Below are positions 34,298 to 44,058 of a DNA stretch of 64,000 bases, piece by piece (positions within the stretch are counted from its first letter, which is position 1; the number at the start of each line of letters is the position of its first letter). Location: positions 37,144 through 101,143 of the forward strand of contig JBGSKV010000004.1 in assembly GCA_041740975.1 (NCBI GenBank). Reading direction: 5' to 3'. The stretch is from JBGSKV01 sp041740975. Lineage in GTDB: Bacteria > Bdellovibrionota_B > Oligoflexia > Oligoflexales > JALZUQ01. The notes below the pieces were generated by a model. It was given only the letters and a program-made list of their open reading frames with translations, was not told the origin of the DNA and made no database searches. The translations under genes and the position numbers were made by a program.

Positions 34298-34780
34298 CGG
34301 CGCGGGCAAAAGTGTGTTGACTTAAAATAAGTCACATGTGTGGAGATAAAGAAGAGGAGTTTCTAGAAGGGGAAGCGACGGATATAGGAGCGACCCACTC
34401 TCTTCTTGCTAACGCATTACCTCTATCGGTACGTCGACAAGCGCGAGAATTTTGTCTCGAATAATCAGTGCTCCAGGTCGGTAGGATCAAGACCAATTGC
34501 AACCTCCATAAAATTTGTTGATTAACAACAAGTCCTGTTTTGTCCCCCCCCATTTAGCCACAATGACTAGACGAATGGGGACATCTATGCGTTCGGTGAT
34601 TACCCAAGCGTACTTTAGGCAAGATCCATAAAGCTGCTAAAACTCTTATAAAAACAGTCTGTTAGAAAGTTGTTTTTTTGCTACTCTCAGGTTTGGCCCC
34701 TTTTGAGGTGTCAGCGCTTTGACGATTTTAATCCTCACTTCGCGAATGTGGTGGCTATGGCTGTTTTGGGGTTTGCTCTG
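34298..34780. other. Intergenic region before the envelope operon
   Basis: About 480 bases without a convincing gene. Short frames exist on both strands (for example 34336-34464 on the plus strand and 34332-34553 on the minus strand), but none has a good ribosome site or recognisable product. There is a run of eight C residues near 34545. Confidence 0.4.
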
Positions 34781-34808
34781 TTGAAATTTGGCTTAGATGA
34801 CCTATTAT
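34781..34808 (+). promoter_or_regulatory. Sigma70-type promoter of the lol-bam-lpx operon
   Basis: TTGAAA at 34781-34786, a 16-base spacer and TATTAT at 34803-34808. The predicted start of transcription (about 34815) lies some 30 bases before the first gene of a nine-gene envelope operon. No other equally good pair was seen in this gap. Confidence 0.6.
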
Positions 34809-34845
34809 CATCTTGCTCTTAAAATTTTAGGAATAAAATCTGGAA

Positions 34846-36192
34846 ATGCCCAAGTCTTTCAATAGTTATATTTGGTGGATCGCATGGCGAAATCTCGTTT
34901 CTAAGAAGCGGCATGGCTTAAGCTTCATGACGGCGGTTTCTGTTGGTGGAGTTGCGATCGGGGTATCCAGTCTCATTATTGTTTTGTCTGTGATGGGCGG
35001 TTTCGAAGCGGATCTCAAGCACAAACTTTTAAGAGGGGATCCGCATCTCGAAATTGTCAGTAAGGATTATGCAGCTGGGTTTAGTTTGCTCGATTTTTCG
35101 ATCGAAAATATTTCAAAAATTTACACAGAAGCTGTGGCGATAAATCCCTACACAAAATCAGACGTCATTATAAAATCCGGTGAACAAGTCGCGGGTGGAA
35201 CACTTCTTGGCATTGGCCATGGTAAAAAACAAGATTCTAAAGAATTTCTGTCACCATGGTTGTTTGATAAAAGCATGGTGGAAGGTGACTTTGAACCGAT
35301 CGTCGAGAATGTGACACTACCCGTTTCCCGAGTCTTTGTGGAAGACGGTAAAGAAGTTCGAAAGTTTCATAAGTTTAAATCGGCAGCCCCACCCATTCTC
35401 CTAGGTGTCGATCTCGCAAATCATCTTAATCTCAATGTCGGATCAGATGTCATGGTTCTCAGTCCGCAGTCCAATGTTGATGGAATGCTTGGCGGCAACC
35501 AACTTGTGCATCGTTTCGTGGTAGCAGGGATTTTTCAAACCGAATTCTCGGACTACGACAATCGTGGTGCTATCGTTTCGATTGAAGAAGGTCGAAAGTT
35601 TTTAGCTGAGTACGATGTGTCGCTGGAAACAGAAAAATATGTGACGGGCGTTGCCTTGAGTTTTCCCGACCCCATGAACTTAGATCAATTTGAACGTTTG
35701 CCTAAAAATTCTGATTTGCGCATCGTTCATTGGCGAGAAAATAACAAAGCGATTTTGTTCGCGTTAAAGTTGGAAAAATATGCCATGGGCAGCATCTTAA
35801 TGCTGATTGTCATCGTCGCAGCGTTCTCGATTAGTGGAACGCTGATCATGACCGTCTATCATCGGCGCGGCCAGGTGGCTCTTTTCAGAGCAATCGGAAT
35901 GAGCAAAGCCGCTGTGGGCAGCCTTTACGTTGCATATGGATTGGTCATTGGCTTAGTGGGTATTTTGGCTGGACTAGTGCTGGGGCTGGGCGTTTGCTAC
36001 CTTTTGCAAAGCTTCAAATTTTTACCTATGCCCGAGGGCGTCTTTTATCTGACTTATGTGCCGGTAAAGTTTTTGCCATTTGATTATGTCGTGATATGTT
36101 TTTCTGCTTGTTTGCTAAGTTTAATAGCAGCGATTTATCCGGCGCTCGCTGCCGCGCGTGGAGAGCCTTCGCAAGGTTTGAGGTGTTTGTGA
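34846..36192 (+). CDS. lolC: Lipoprotein-releasing ABC permease LolC/LolE-like
   Basis: A 448-aa inner-membrane protein with one N-terminal helix, a large periplasmic domain (about 60-290) and three C-terminal helices, the FtsX/MacB fold. WWIAWRNLVSKKRHGLSFMT at the start and SVGGVAIGVSSLIIVLSVMGGFE match LolC/E. Only one permease gene is present, so it may act as a homodimer (LolF type) with LolD to release lipoproteins to the outer-membrane route. First gene of the operon; it overlaps lolD as GTGA. Confidence 0.9.
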   Translation: MPKSFNSYIWWIAWRNLVSKKRHGLSFMTAVSVGGVAIGVSSLIIVLSVMGGFEADLKHKLLRGDPHLEIVSKDYAAGFSLLDFSIENISKIYTEAVAINPYTKSDVIIKSGEQVAGGTLLGIGHGKKQDSKEFLSPWLFDKSMVEGDFEPIVENVTLPVSRVFVEDGKEVRKFHKFKSAAPPILLGVDLANHLNLNVGSDVMVLSPQSNVDGMLGGNQLVHRFVVAGIFQTEFSDYDNRGAIVSIEEGRKFLAEYDVSLETEKYVTGVALSFPDPMNLDQFERLPKNSDLRIVHWRENNKAILFALKLEKYAMGSILMLIVIVAAFSISGTLIMTVYHRRGQVALFRAIGMSKAAVGSLYVAYGLVIGLVGILAGLVLGLGVCYLLQSFKFLPMPEGVFYLTYVPVKFLPFDYVVICFSACLLSLIAAIYPALAAARGEPSQGLRCL

Positions 36193-36881
36193 CAGAAGCT
36201 TGGGCTATCGATTTAGAAGCCGTACATAAGCAGTATCGAATTCAGAATCATACCGTGCATGCCCTTCGCGGCGTCAATCTCCAGGTTCCGTTCGGTCGCC
36301 GCGTTGCGGTTACGGGAAAGTCCGGATCAGGAAAAAGCACACTCCTTCATATTATTAGTACATTGGAACGGCCGACGGCCGGCAAAGTCAAATTAGGTGG
36401 AAAAGATTTTTCGACGTCGTCGGATCAAGCCATCTCCCATTTTCGCAACCGGGCCATAGGCGTTGTGTTTCAAATGAACAATCTCCTGCCCGAATTCACA
36501 GCGCTCGAGAACGTACTGATGCCCGGACTCATTGGTCACCTGGATAAGCCAAAATTAAACGACCGAGCGGAAAGTTTGCTCAACTCAGTAGGCTTAAAAG
36601 AAAGAATGAACCATCGTCCTGGTGAATTGTCGGGCGGTGAGCAGCAACGCGTGGCCATTGCGAGAGCTTTGGTATTAGGGCCTTCGATCCTTTTAGCGGA
36701 TGAGCCGACAGGTAACCTTGACGAAAAAACTAGTCTTGAAATCCAAGACCTTCTGTTAAATCTTAGCTCAACTTACGATATGACCATGGTTCTCGTGACA
36801 CACGATCCAGATTTGGCAAAACGTTTGCCTTATCAAGTAGTCATGCACGATGGCCAAGTTGTGGAAGAGGGGCAAATCTAA
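36189..36881 (+). CDS. lolD: Lipoprotein-releasing ABC ATPase LolD
   Basis: A 230-aa ATPase with Walker A GKSGSGKST, signature LSGGEQQRVAIARAL, Walker B ILLADEPTGNLD and switch His VTHD. The Q-loop region VFQMNNLLPEFTALENV matches LolD. The GTG at 36189 overlaps the permease stop; the longer open frame lies inside the permease gene. The bamA ATG follows its stop without a gap. Confidence 0.95.
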   Translation: MTEAWAIDLEAVHKQYRIQNHTVHALRGVNLQVPFGRRVAVTGKSGSGKSTLLHIISTLERPTAGKVKLGGKDFSTSSDQAISHFRNRAIGVVFQMNNLLPEFTALENVLMPGLIGHLDKPKLNDRAESLLNSVGLKERMNHRPGELSGGEQQRVAIARALVLGPSILLADEPTGNLDEKTSLEIQDLLLNLSSTYDMTMVLVTHDPDLAKRLPYQVVMHDGQVVEEGQI

Positions 36882-39185
36882 ATGTTGCAAAAGTTATGGT
36901 TACTTATTTGCCTTTCGTTGTTTATTCCCAATTTGGCATTTGCCCAGGCGATCAAAGACGTCGAAGTACGTGGCAATAAAAAAGTCGAAAGCCGGGCGAT
37001 CGTAACTTTAATGAAAAGTAAAGCAGGCGACCAACTCGATCCCGCACTCGTTCGCCAAGATATTGTGGATTTGTTCAAACTCGGTTTCTTTGCCGACATT
37101 CAGGTCCTACGCGCTCCTGTAAGTGGCGGTATTAAGCTGATTGTTCAAGTCGTCGAAAAGCCGACGATTGTCGCGATCAAATATGATGGATTCAGCGAAA
37201 TAAGCGCCGAAGACATGCAGAAAAAGATTGTCGCGAAGCAATTTACAATTGTCGATGAGGCTGTCTTGGCCGCCGATGTTAGTATGATGAAAAAAGAATA
37301 TGAAGGTAAAGGCTTCTATCTGGCCGATGTGCGTTACGAAATTAGAGAAGTTAAACCGGGTGAAGTCGACGTTATTTTTATCGTCAATGAAGGAAGCAAA
37401 GTTCAAGTTGGATCCATTGACATTATTGGCAATAAGTTTTTTTCTGATGGCGAGTTGGTTTCGCGAATGGCCTTGCAACCACTTTCCAGACTTACCAAAA
37501 TCACTTCGCGCTCAAACTACCAAGATGCATTTGTTAAGCGTGACACGGAGTTTCTAGGATTTTATTACCGGGATCACGGTTTTGCAAAAGTGAAAGTCGG
37601 CCAGACCATCACTGCACTCGACCGCAATAAAGAAACAGTTCGCCTGACGTATAACGTTGAAGAGGGCGATCAATTTTCAGTGGGCGCCCTATCAGTCTCT
37701 GGAGATATTTTGTTTCCGGAAGCCGAACTCAAAGAAAAAATGCTTTTAAAGCAGGGTGAGTTGTTTCGCTATTCACGTTTTGCCAAAGACGTTGAGATGT
37801 TGACGGATAAGTACGGCGACGATGGCTATGCTTTTGCGGTTGTGAGTCCGCAAACACGTTTTGACGATGAAAAGAAAACAGTTGAGATTCGATACGAAGT
37901 CGAAAAAGGCAAAAAAGCTTATTTTGGCGAGATTACCATAGTTGGCAACGTGAAGACTCGCGACAATGTGGTTCGCCGAGAAATTAACTTTTCAGAGTCA
38001 GAGCTGTATAGCGGAACGAAGCTTAGCAAATCCAAAGAAGATATTCAGCGTTTAGGGTTTTTTGAAGAAGTTCAGATCATCAAAAAAACGCGCGAAGGCT
38101 CCGACGATATTTTGGATATACTTATTCGTGTCAAAGAGAAGCCAACTGGACAGCTCCAGGCCGCGTTAGGATACTCTCCCAATACCAACACTAGCGAAGG
38201 CCGCGTCTTTGGCCAAGGTCGCTACGATGAGAAAAATCAGTCAGGCCGAGGCTGGCAAACACAAGTTTCGGGCCAGTGGAACAGCGGCAAGAACTTTAAT
38301 TTCAATTTGCAGTTCCGCGATCCTCGGGTCAACGATACGGAATGGTCGGCGGGCTTGCAGTTGTTTACGACGAGCCAAGTTTCGCCGATTCTGACGGATA
38401 TTTTGGAGACGCAAGAAAAGCGTACGGGTGCAAGCATTACCATCGGACGAAAAATAGTCGAATTCATTCAAGCGTCTTTAACCTACAAGTTTGAAACGAT
38501 CTCGCATGATTCCGAGCAGTTCTTGCCGCAACGATTCATTGAAGAAGGGCTCTCTTCGAGCGTTATTTTTGCCTTGTCACGCAATGCCACCAATAATTAT
38601 CTCGATCCAACTGAGGGATCGGAAGTGGTGCTTCGGCAGCAGTTCACGGGGGGCGCAATTTTACGTGGTGATCAAGAGTTCGCGGAGTCGTCTTTAACGG
38701 GGTCTTATTATTTCCCTATAGATTTTTCTGAGAACTATCGAACATATTTCAGATTCCACGCGGCGCTATCTTATATTTATGCACTCGGCGGCGGCGAAGT
38801 ACCGTTCTTCGAACGATACCGACTTGGTGGCTATAATGATCTTCGTGGATACCCGTTCCAAGAAGTTGGACCGCAGTTCAATATTTTGCAATCTCCGGGT
38901 GGCGCTCCACTTGCCTACAACAAAGGTGGCGATAAAAAGCTTTTCTTCCAGCTCGAGTATTTTTTCCCACTGATTCCAGAAGCGGGCATCAAAGCGCTCG
39001 TCTTCACGGATATTGGACGCGTGTTTGACGACAACGAAGGAATTGAACTCAGCGAATTTAAGCGTGATATCGGCTTTGGTTTTCGATGGATCACTCCCAT
39101 CGCGCCGTTCCGTTTCGAATGGGCATACCCTATAGAAAACGGGAAGTTAGGCGAACAGGAGTTCATATTTTATCTAGGTTACTAG
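36882..39185 (+). CDS. bamA: Outer-membrane protein assembly factor BamA
   Basis: A 767-aa Omp85 protein with a signal peptide (cleavage near AFA-QA), five POTRA repeats (about 24-420) and a C-terminal 16-strand barrel (about 430-767). Barrel landmarks include the RxRG-like loop YRLGGYNDLRGYPF and the ending FIFYLGY with a C-terminal aromatic. BamA folds barrel proteins into the outer membrane. It follows lolD directly and precedes skp, joining lipoprotein and barrel export. Confidence 0.96.
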   Translation: MLQKLWLLICLSLFIPNLAFAQAIKDVEVRGNKKVESRAIVTLMKSKAGDQLDPALVRQDIVDLFKLGFFADIQVLRAPVSGGIKLIVQVVEKPTIVAIKYDGFSEISAEDMQKKIVAKQFTIVDEAVLAADVSMMKKEYEGKGFYLADVRYEIREVKPGEVDVIFIVNEGSKVQVGSIDIIGNKFFSDGELVSRMALQPLSRLTKITSRSNYQDAFVKRDTEFLGFYYRDHGFAKVKVGQTITALDRNKETVRLTYNVEEGDQFSVGALSVSGDILFPEAELKEKMLLKQGELFRYSRFAKDVEMLTDKYGDDGYAFAVVSPQTRFDDEKKTVEIRYEVEKGKKAYFGEITIVGNVKTRDNVVRREINFSESELYSGTKLSKSKEDIQRLGFFEEVQIIKKTREGSDDILDILIRVKEKPTGQLQAALGYSPNTNTSEGRVFGQGRYDEKNQSGRGWQTQVSGQWNSGKNFNFNLQFRDPRVNDTEWSAGLQLFTTSQVSPILTDILETQEKRTGASITIGRKIVEFIQASLTYKFETISHDSEQFLPQRFIEEGLSSSVIFALSRNATNNYLDPTEGSEVVLRQQFTGGAILRGDQEFAESSLTGSYYFPIDFSENYRTYFRFHAALSYIYALGGGEVPFFERYRLGGYNDLRGYPFQEVGPQFNILQSPGGAPLAYNKGGDKKLFFQLEYFFPLIPEAGIKALVFTDIGRVFDDNEGIELSEFKRDIGFGFRWITPIAPFRFEWAYPIENGKLGEQEFIFYLGY

Positions 39186-39259
39186 TAAGCTAATCGCATT
39201 TTCATGGGGAAAATGTTAAATCGAATGAATCGAAAAATGAATCTAAAAGAGGAAATTTT

Positions 39260-39832
39260 ATGAGCCAGGGATTAAGAACAATCAAAAGATTTGCTTTATT
39301 GGTGGCCATCAGTCTTATTTCGACAGCGGGCGTGGCAAGCGCGACCGTTCAAGCCCAAGCCGCAAATGCTCTTACTATTGGCATGATCGACGTTCAAAAG
39401 ATCATTTTGACCTCTGCGGAGGGGAAGTCTGCTCGCGCGACTCTTGAAAAAGAAGTGAAACAAAAAGAAAAAGAGCTAACGGACTTGGAAAAGGGTTTGG
39501 AAACCATGGCTCAAGATATCCAAGGCAAGGCCGCGTTGATGAGCCCAGAAGCTCGTGCCGCGAAGCAAAAAGAGTTTCAAACCAAAATTAGCGCGTTGCA
39601 GCAAAAGAAGATGCAGTTCAACGTGGAAGTGAAACGCAAAGAGCAAGAAGCAACGCAGAAAATCGCTCGTAAAGTAGCGTTGGTTGCGGAAGGTATTGCA
39701 AAAGCGAAGAAGATTGATTTGATTTTCGAAAGCAACAGCGCCGGCCTTATGTATGCAAAGACTAGCGTTGATTTGACAGACGAAGTGTTAAAGCTCTATG
39801 ACAAGGCTCCGGCCGCAGCAAAGGCGAAATAG
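39260..39832 (+). CDS. skp: Periplasmic chaperone Skp/OmpH
   Basis: A 190-aa protein with a signal peptide (cleavage near AQA-QA or ASA-TV), then IGMIDVQKIILTSAEGK and a long Lys/Glu/Gln-rich coiled coil (about 55-145) that forms the tentacle of the trimeric chaperone. It holds unfolded outer-membrane proteins for BamA. GAGGAAA precedes the ATG. It lies 74 bases after bamA. Confidence 0.92.
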   Translation: MSQGLRTIKRFALLVAISLISTAGVASATVQAQAANALTIGMIDVQKIILTSAEGKSARATLEKEVKQKEKELTDLEKGLETMAQDIQGKAALMSPEARAAKQKEFQTKISALQQKKMQFNVEVKRKEQEATQKIARKVALVAEGIAKAKKIDLIFESNSAGLMYAKTSVDLTDEVLKLYDKAPAAAKAK

Positions 39833-39835
39833 TTC

Positions 39836-40282
39836 ATGTCAGAAAAGAAGTTTCAACTGCCACTGCTCGTCGAGGATATAAAAAAATGTATCCCTCATCG
39901 TTACCCGTTCCTGTTGATTGATAAAGTCACAGAGCTGGTGCCAGGCGAAAAGGTCGTAGCGATTCGCAATATTTCAGCTTCGGATCCGATTCTGCAGGGT
40001 CATTTTCCGGGAAATCCTATTTTTCCAGGTGTTTTGCAGATTGAGGGTCTTGCCCAAGCTGCCGCTGTTTTGGGAATTTTGTCGCAAGATGGACCGGTGT
40101 CTGCTTGTTTATTGACTGAAGTGAGCAGCGCACGTTTTCGTAGGCTTGTTATGCCTGGAGATTGTTTGACTTACACGGTGACCGTTAAGAAGAAGCGTCT
40201 ACCATTCTACTGGTTTGAGGCGAATGCGATGGTCGGTGATGAAGTTGCGGCAGAGGTTTTATTCTCAGCTAAGCTTGGTTAG
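39836..40282 (+). CDS. fabZ: 3-hydroxyacyl-ACP dehydratase FabZ
   Basis: A 148-aa hot-dog fold dehydratase of fatty acid synthesis, which also sets the hydroxyacyl-ACP supply for lipid A. The signature CIPHRYPFLLIDKV holds the catalytic His, and GHFPGNPIFPGVLQIEGLAQ holds the catalytic Glu. Starts three bases after the skp stop. The lpxA gene follows. Confidence 0.96.
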   Translation: MSEKKFQLPLLVEDIKKCIPHRYPFLLIDKVTELVPGEKVVAIRNISASDPILQGHFPGNPIFPGVLQIEGLAQAAAVLGILSQDGPVSACLLTEVSSARFRRLVMPGDCLTYTVTVKKKRLPFYWFEANAMVGDEVAAEVLFSAKLG

Positions 40283-40294
40283 AAGAGATAGCGA

Positions 40295-41074
40295 ATGGAA
40301 AGCAAAATTCACGCAACTGCAATAGTTCATCCGGGCGCGGAGCTGGGTAGCGATGTTACAATTGGACCCTATTGCGTTGTTGGACCCAAAGTAAAACTTG
40401 GCAATAAAGTTAAGCTGGCTTCGCACGTGCTTGTCGAGGGTCGAACCTCCATCGGTGAAGGCACGCAGATTCATTCTTTTGCGTCTATTGGGATTACACC
40501 ACAAGATTTAAAATACAAAGGTCAAGACACCGAGCTTGAAATTGGCACGTATAACTCCATTCGGGAATACGTGAACATTAGTATTGGAACAGCGGAAGGC
40601 GGCGGCAAAACCAAAATCGGCTCACATAATCTCATTATGGTATATGCGCATATTGCACATGATTGTATAATCGGGGATCGCTGTATTCTCGCAAATTCTG
40701 CGGCAATAGCAGGGCATGTGGAGTTAGGCGACCACGCAGTCGTCGGCGGTATCGTGGGCATTCATCAGTTTTGTAAGATTGGAAAACTAGCCATGTTGGG
40801 GGCCGGATCTATGGTTGCTCAAGACGTGCCACCTTATTGTATGGTTCATGGCAATCGCGCTACCATGAATGGGCTCAATTTGGTCGGGTTGCGCCGAGCT
40901 AATGTCGGCGCTGAGAATTTATCAGCTATCAAAGAAATGTATCGGCTTATTTTTAAATCACAACTTACACAAGAAGACGCATTGGCCAAGATTTCGGAAT
41001 CCATTGCAGACTCCGACTATAAACAAGACTTTGTGGCTTTCTTAGAAGCAAGCCATCGCGGACTTTGCCGCTAA
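40295..41074 (+). CDS. lpxA: UDP-GlcNAc acyltransferase LpxA
   Basis: A 259-aa left-handed beta-helix protein made of hexapeptide repeats (IHATAIVHPGAELGSDVTIG onwards), with the catalytic His in YAHIAHDCIIG and the C-terminal NLVGLRRA segment. It catalyses the first step of lipid A synthesis. Length matches the E. coli enzyme (262 aa). It lies 12 bases after fabZ. Confidence 0.96.
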   Translation: MESKIHATAIVHPGAELGSDVTIGPYCVVGPKVKLGNKVKLASHVLVEGRTSIGEGTQIHSFASIGITPQDLKYKGQDTELEIGTYNSIREYVNISIGTAEGGGKTKIGSHNLIMVYAHIAHDCIIGDRCILANSAAIAGHVELGDHAVVGGIVGIHQFCKIGKLAMLGAGSMVAQDVPPYCMVHGNRATMNGLNLVGLRRANVGAENLSAIKEMYRLIFKSQLTQEDALAKISESIADSDYKQDFVAFLEASHRGLCR

Positions 41075-41077
41075 CCT

Positions 41078-42253
41078 ATGAAACAGAATTATTTTATTTC
41101 GGCTGGGGAGTTTTCAGGCGACTTGCTGGCGGCGGAGCTGGTGTCTGAGATTAGAAAATTAGATCCCCATCTCCATCCGCTGGGGATCACGGGCCCTGCC
41201 TTGCGCAAAGAAGGCGTTCAGTCACTTCTTGACATCCAAAATTTGGCCGTCATGGGCATTAGTGATGTCCTCAAGCGCATTAGTCAGATTCGCATGATTG
41301 AACAGCGCATTCTTCAACAAATTGACCAAATGAAACCAAAGTTTGCCATCTTGGTGGATTATCCAGGATTTCATCTGCGTATTGCTGAGCAACTCAAGAT
41401 GCGTGGCATTCCTGCCGTCCAGTATATCGCTCCAAAAGCTTGGGCGTGGGGATCCGGTCGAGTCAAAAAAATTCGTCGTGATTATGATTTAGTTTTAGGA
41501 ATGCTTCCTTTTGAAGAGGAATTTTATAAGTCGGCCGGCGTCAATTATACTTATGTGGGTTCTCCGGTTATGGATCGCATGGATGCATTCTTGGAAACTC
41601 AGAACCATGACCGCAAGATCCACTCGTCGGTCATAGGTTGCTTCCCTGGTAGTCGTGATTCAGAAGTCAAAGCCATGTTGCCGCTCTTTCTGGACCTTCG
41701 CGAACAGTTTTCACCGGATACCAAGCTTGTCATATCCGTTGCTGAAAATATTGGCTGGAAGCATGTGTGTGAGCTTCTACCTGAACTCAAATTGGGCCGT
41801 CGTGTTCAGGGCAGTGATCCTATACTTTCTTACTTTAACGAAGTCTATGAGTACCGCGATATGTGGTTTGTGGTCGGGCAAAGTTTCGAAATTATGTTTC
41901 AGTCCAGTGTAGCGCTCGTAACCTCTGGGACGGCAACTTTGGAATGTGCTTTGATCGGAGCGCCACAAGTTGTGGTCTATAAGACCCAAGGTCTGACCTT
42001 TGCGATAGCTAAGGCGCTTTTGAAAGTGAAATACGCCAGCTTACCAAATTTGATTTTGGACCGTGAGGTTCTAAAAGAATTTCTGCAAGACTTCCAGATG
42101 TCAAAGGTATTGGAAGAAGCCAAGAGGATTTTGCAGAATATAGACTACCGTCAGAAAATGTTGGGCGACTATTTGGCAATGCGCGCTAAACTCAAGAGTG
42201 GGGCGGCGTCCACCGGAGCGCAGCTGATTGTGAACAGGTACAAGGTTCATTGA
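41078..42253 (+). CDS. lpxB: Lipid A disaccharide synthase LpxB
   Basis: A 391-aa GT19 glycosyltransferase that joins UDP-2,3-diacylglucosamine and lipid X. Typical segments are YFISAGEFSGDLLAAEL at the N-terminus, MGISDVLKR, DYPGFHLRIA, YIAPKAWAWGSGRVK and SGTATLECALIGAPQVVVY. Starts three bases after lpxA. LpxD, LpxC and LpxI/H are not in the window. Confidence 0.95.
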   Translation: MKQNYFISAGEFSGDLLAAELVSEIRKLDPHLHPLGITGPALRKEGVQSLLDIQNLAVMGISDVLKRISQIRMIEQRILQQIDQMKPKFAILVDYPGFHLRIAEQLKMRGIPAVQYIAPKAWAWGSGRVKKIRRDYDLVLGMLPFEEEFYKSAGVNYTYVGSPVMDRMDAFLETQNHDRKIHSSVIGCFPGSRDSEVKAMLPLFLDLREQFSPDTKLVISVAENIGWKHVCELLPELKLGRRVQGSDPILSYFNEVYEYRDMWFVVGQSFEIMFQSSVALVTSGTATLECALIGAPQVVVYKTQGLTFAIAKALLKVKYASLPNLILDREVLKEFLQDFQMSKVLEEAKRILQNIDYRQKMLGDYLAMRAKLKSGAASTGAQLIVNRYKVH

Positions 42254-42255
42254 CG

Positions 42256-44058
42256 ATGAAACAAAATACATCCAAAGAGTTTCGGCAGCTCATGTTCGTT
42301 CCATTTTTGCGCGACAGAATGCTTATTTGTTTCATTGTCCTGAGCCTCTTCATACTAAGTTTGACGCAGGTCCTCTTAATTGCTCTGATGGGACCTTTCG
42401 TCAAAGTTCCTTTGTCGATGGAAGCGAGCCATAGTTCGGTAAATCTCAGTTCTTTGCTGCCTCCCGGCCTATCTCGTTTCTTTAAGCTAGATTTGAACTG
42501 GCAAATGTCCTACGTAGCTCTGACCATTGCCATTCCGCTTCTTTTGATTGCAGCACAAATTCTGAAAGCGCTTTCGAGTTTTGCCTTTGACTATTATCGA
42601 CGCAAGCTCACCATCCATATTGCTCACCACATGCGTTCGGAGATTTTTGCGGCATTGATCCATAGTCCGTATCATCGGATTATATCGCGATCTCCCGCGC
42701 AGTGGATGTCGCTCATTATGAATGACATTTATTTTATTGAAATGCGTTTCTCTGATATTCTGTCAAGTTTTGTGAAAGATGGGGCTTTGATCTTATCGAG
42801 TTTCTTTGCGCTCATGTTGATTCAGTTCGAGACTGCCTTAGCCATGCTAATCATTATGCCTTTTGTCGTATTTGGTCTGGGAAAACTGAGAAAGATGATC
42901 TCAGGTCTGGCTAGAGATTACCAAGCAAAATACGCATTGATGACGCGAGCCGTCTTCGACTTGCGTCAAAGGTTCAATTTTATTCGCTCGCAGCAGGGCG
43001 AAGCAACGTCCTTGCGTTTATTTCAGAATGTTGATCAATCATACTATCGGTCCATTCGCAAATCTATTGCGGCTCAGTCTATTTTGTCGCCGACTTTGGA
43101 GTTTCTCGGATTTGGGCTTTTTGCGGGAGTGATGTATGCATTTGCCCGGGGAGTTTATAGTGATCGATTGGACTCCGCATCTATTGTGCAGTTCTTTGCG
43201 GCGCTACTTCTGGTTTTTCGGCCACTGAAGAATTTGGGTTTACAACTTGCGCAATACGGGGAGACTCGAGGCGCTATGGAAGATGCGTTGCTTCTCTATA
43301 AGTCATTTCGGAATCGTTCGGAAATCTCAGAAGAGAACCCCTCACAAAGTGATCACCAAGGACCCATTCATATTGCCGTTTGCAAAACTTTCTATCCCGA
43401 CCGGGATATCACGGTCGAAGTTCGTGATCTCGAAATAAAGGCCGGAAAAGCCATTGCGGTTGTAGGGCCAAGCGGCGGTGGTAAGTCGTCACTTATTAAA
43501 ACATTAAGCGGTCTTCTTGAGCCAAGCGAATGGCAAGCCAATATATCCATTAAGGAAGTTAGCGCTAAGACTTCGATGGTGAGTCAGTTTCCGTTCCTAT
43601 TCAATGACACGGTTCGCAGCAATTTAACATATGGTGCTACGGATATGAGGAACGAAGAACTTGACGTTGCGTTAGATACAGTTGGTCTCCACGCCAAAAG
43701 CGGGCATGATATTTCATTAGACGATGAGCTTGGGCCAGGACTAAGGAATTTTTCTGGAGGCCAGCGTCAACTTCTCACCATAGCTCGTGGTATTCTGCGC
43801 GACAAATCAATATGGTTGTTTGATGAGCCTACCTCGGCGGTTGATCCGCAAATGGAGGGTGTGTTGATGTCGAATTTGTTTAGAGATTGTCGAGAGCTTG
43901 ATAAATGCATGATTATGGTGACGCATCGTCTGACTTATCTGGAGTCCTTTGACGAAATATGGTTTTTTAAAGATGGTGAGCTGCGATCACAAGGTTCGCA
44001 TCTTCATTTAAAAGAGAATAGTGAGGAGTATAGGAAGTTTTGTCAAAATCAAAATTAG
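42256..44058 (+). CDS. msbA: MsbA-like lipid A export ABC transporter
   Basis: A 600-aa fused ABC exporter with six membrane helices (about 20-330) and a C-terminal ATPase: Walker A GPSGGGKSS, signature NFSGGQRQLLTIAR, Walker B IWLFDEPTSAVD, switch His VTHR. Its position between lpxB and lpxK points to lipid A flipping. The ATPase is shorter between Walker A and the signature than in most MsbA. The ATG at 42256 is used, three bases after the lpxB stop. Confidence 0.87.
   Translation: MKQNTSKEFRQLMFVPFLRDRMLICFIVLSLFILSLTQVLLIALMGPFVKVPLSMEASHSSVNLSSLLPPGLSRFFKLDLNWQMSYVALTIAIPLLLIAAQILKALSSFAFDYYRRKLTIHIAHHMRSEIFAALIHSPYHRIISRSPAQWMSLIMNDIYFIEMRFSDILSSFVKDGALILSSFFALMLIQFETALAMLIIMPFVVFGLGKLRKMISGLARDYQAKYALMTRAVFDLRQRFNFIRSQQGEATSLRLFQNVDQSYYRSIRKSIAAQSILSPTLEFLGFGLFAGVMYAFARGVYSDRLDSASIVQFFAALLLVFRPLKNLGLQLAQYGETRGAMEDALLLYKSFRNRSEISEENPSQSDHQGPIHIAVCKTFYPDRDITVEVRDLEIKAGKAIAVVGPSGGGKSSLIKTLSGLLEPSEWQANISIKEVSAKTSMVSQFPFLFNDTVRSNLTYGATDMRNEELDVALDTVGLHAKSGHDISLDDELGPGLRNFSGGQRQLLTIARGILRDKSIWLFDEPTSAVDPQMEGVLMSNLFRDCRELDKCMIMVTHRLTYLESFDEIWFFKDGELRSQGSHLHLKENSEEYRKFCQNQN

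Noticed and set aside
34332..34553. Possible small gene or transposase remnant
   Set aside because: Neither strand gives a recognisable product; the frames are short and lack starts with ribosome sites.
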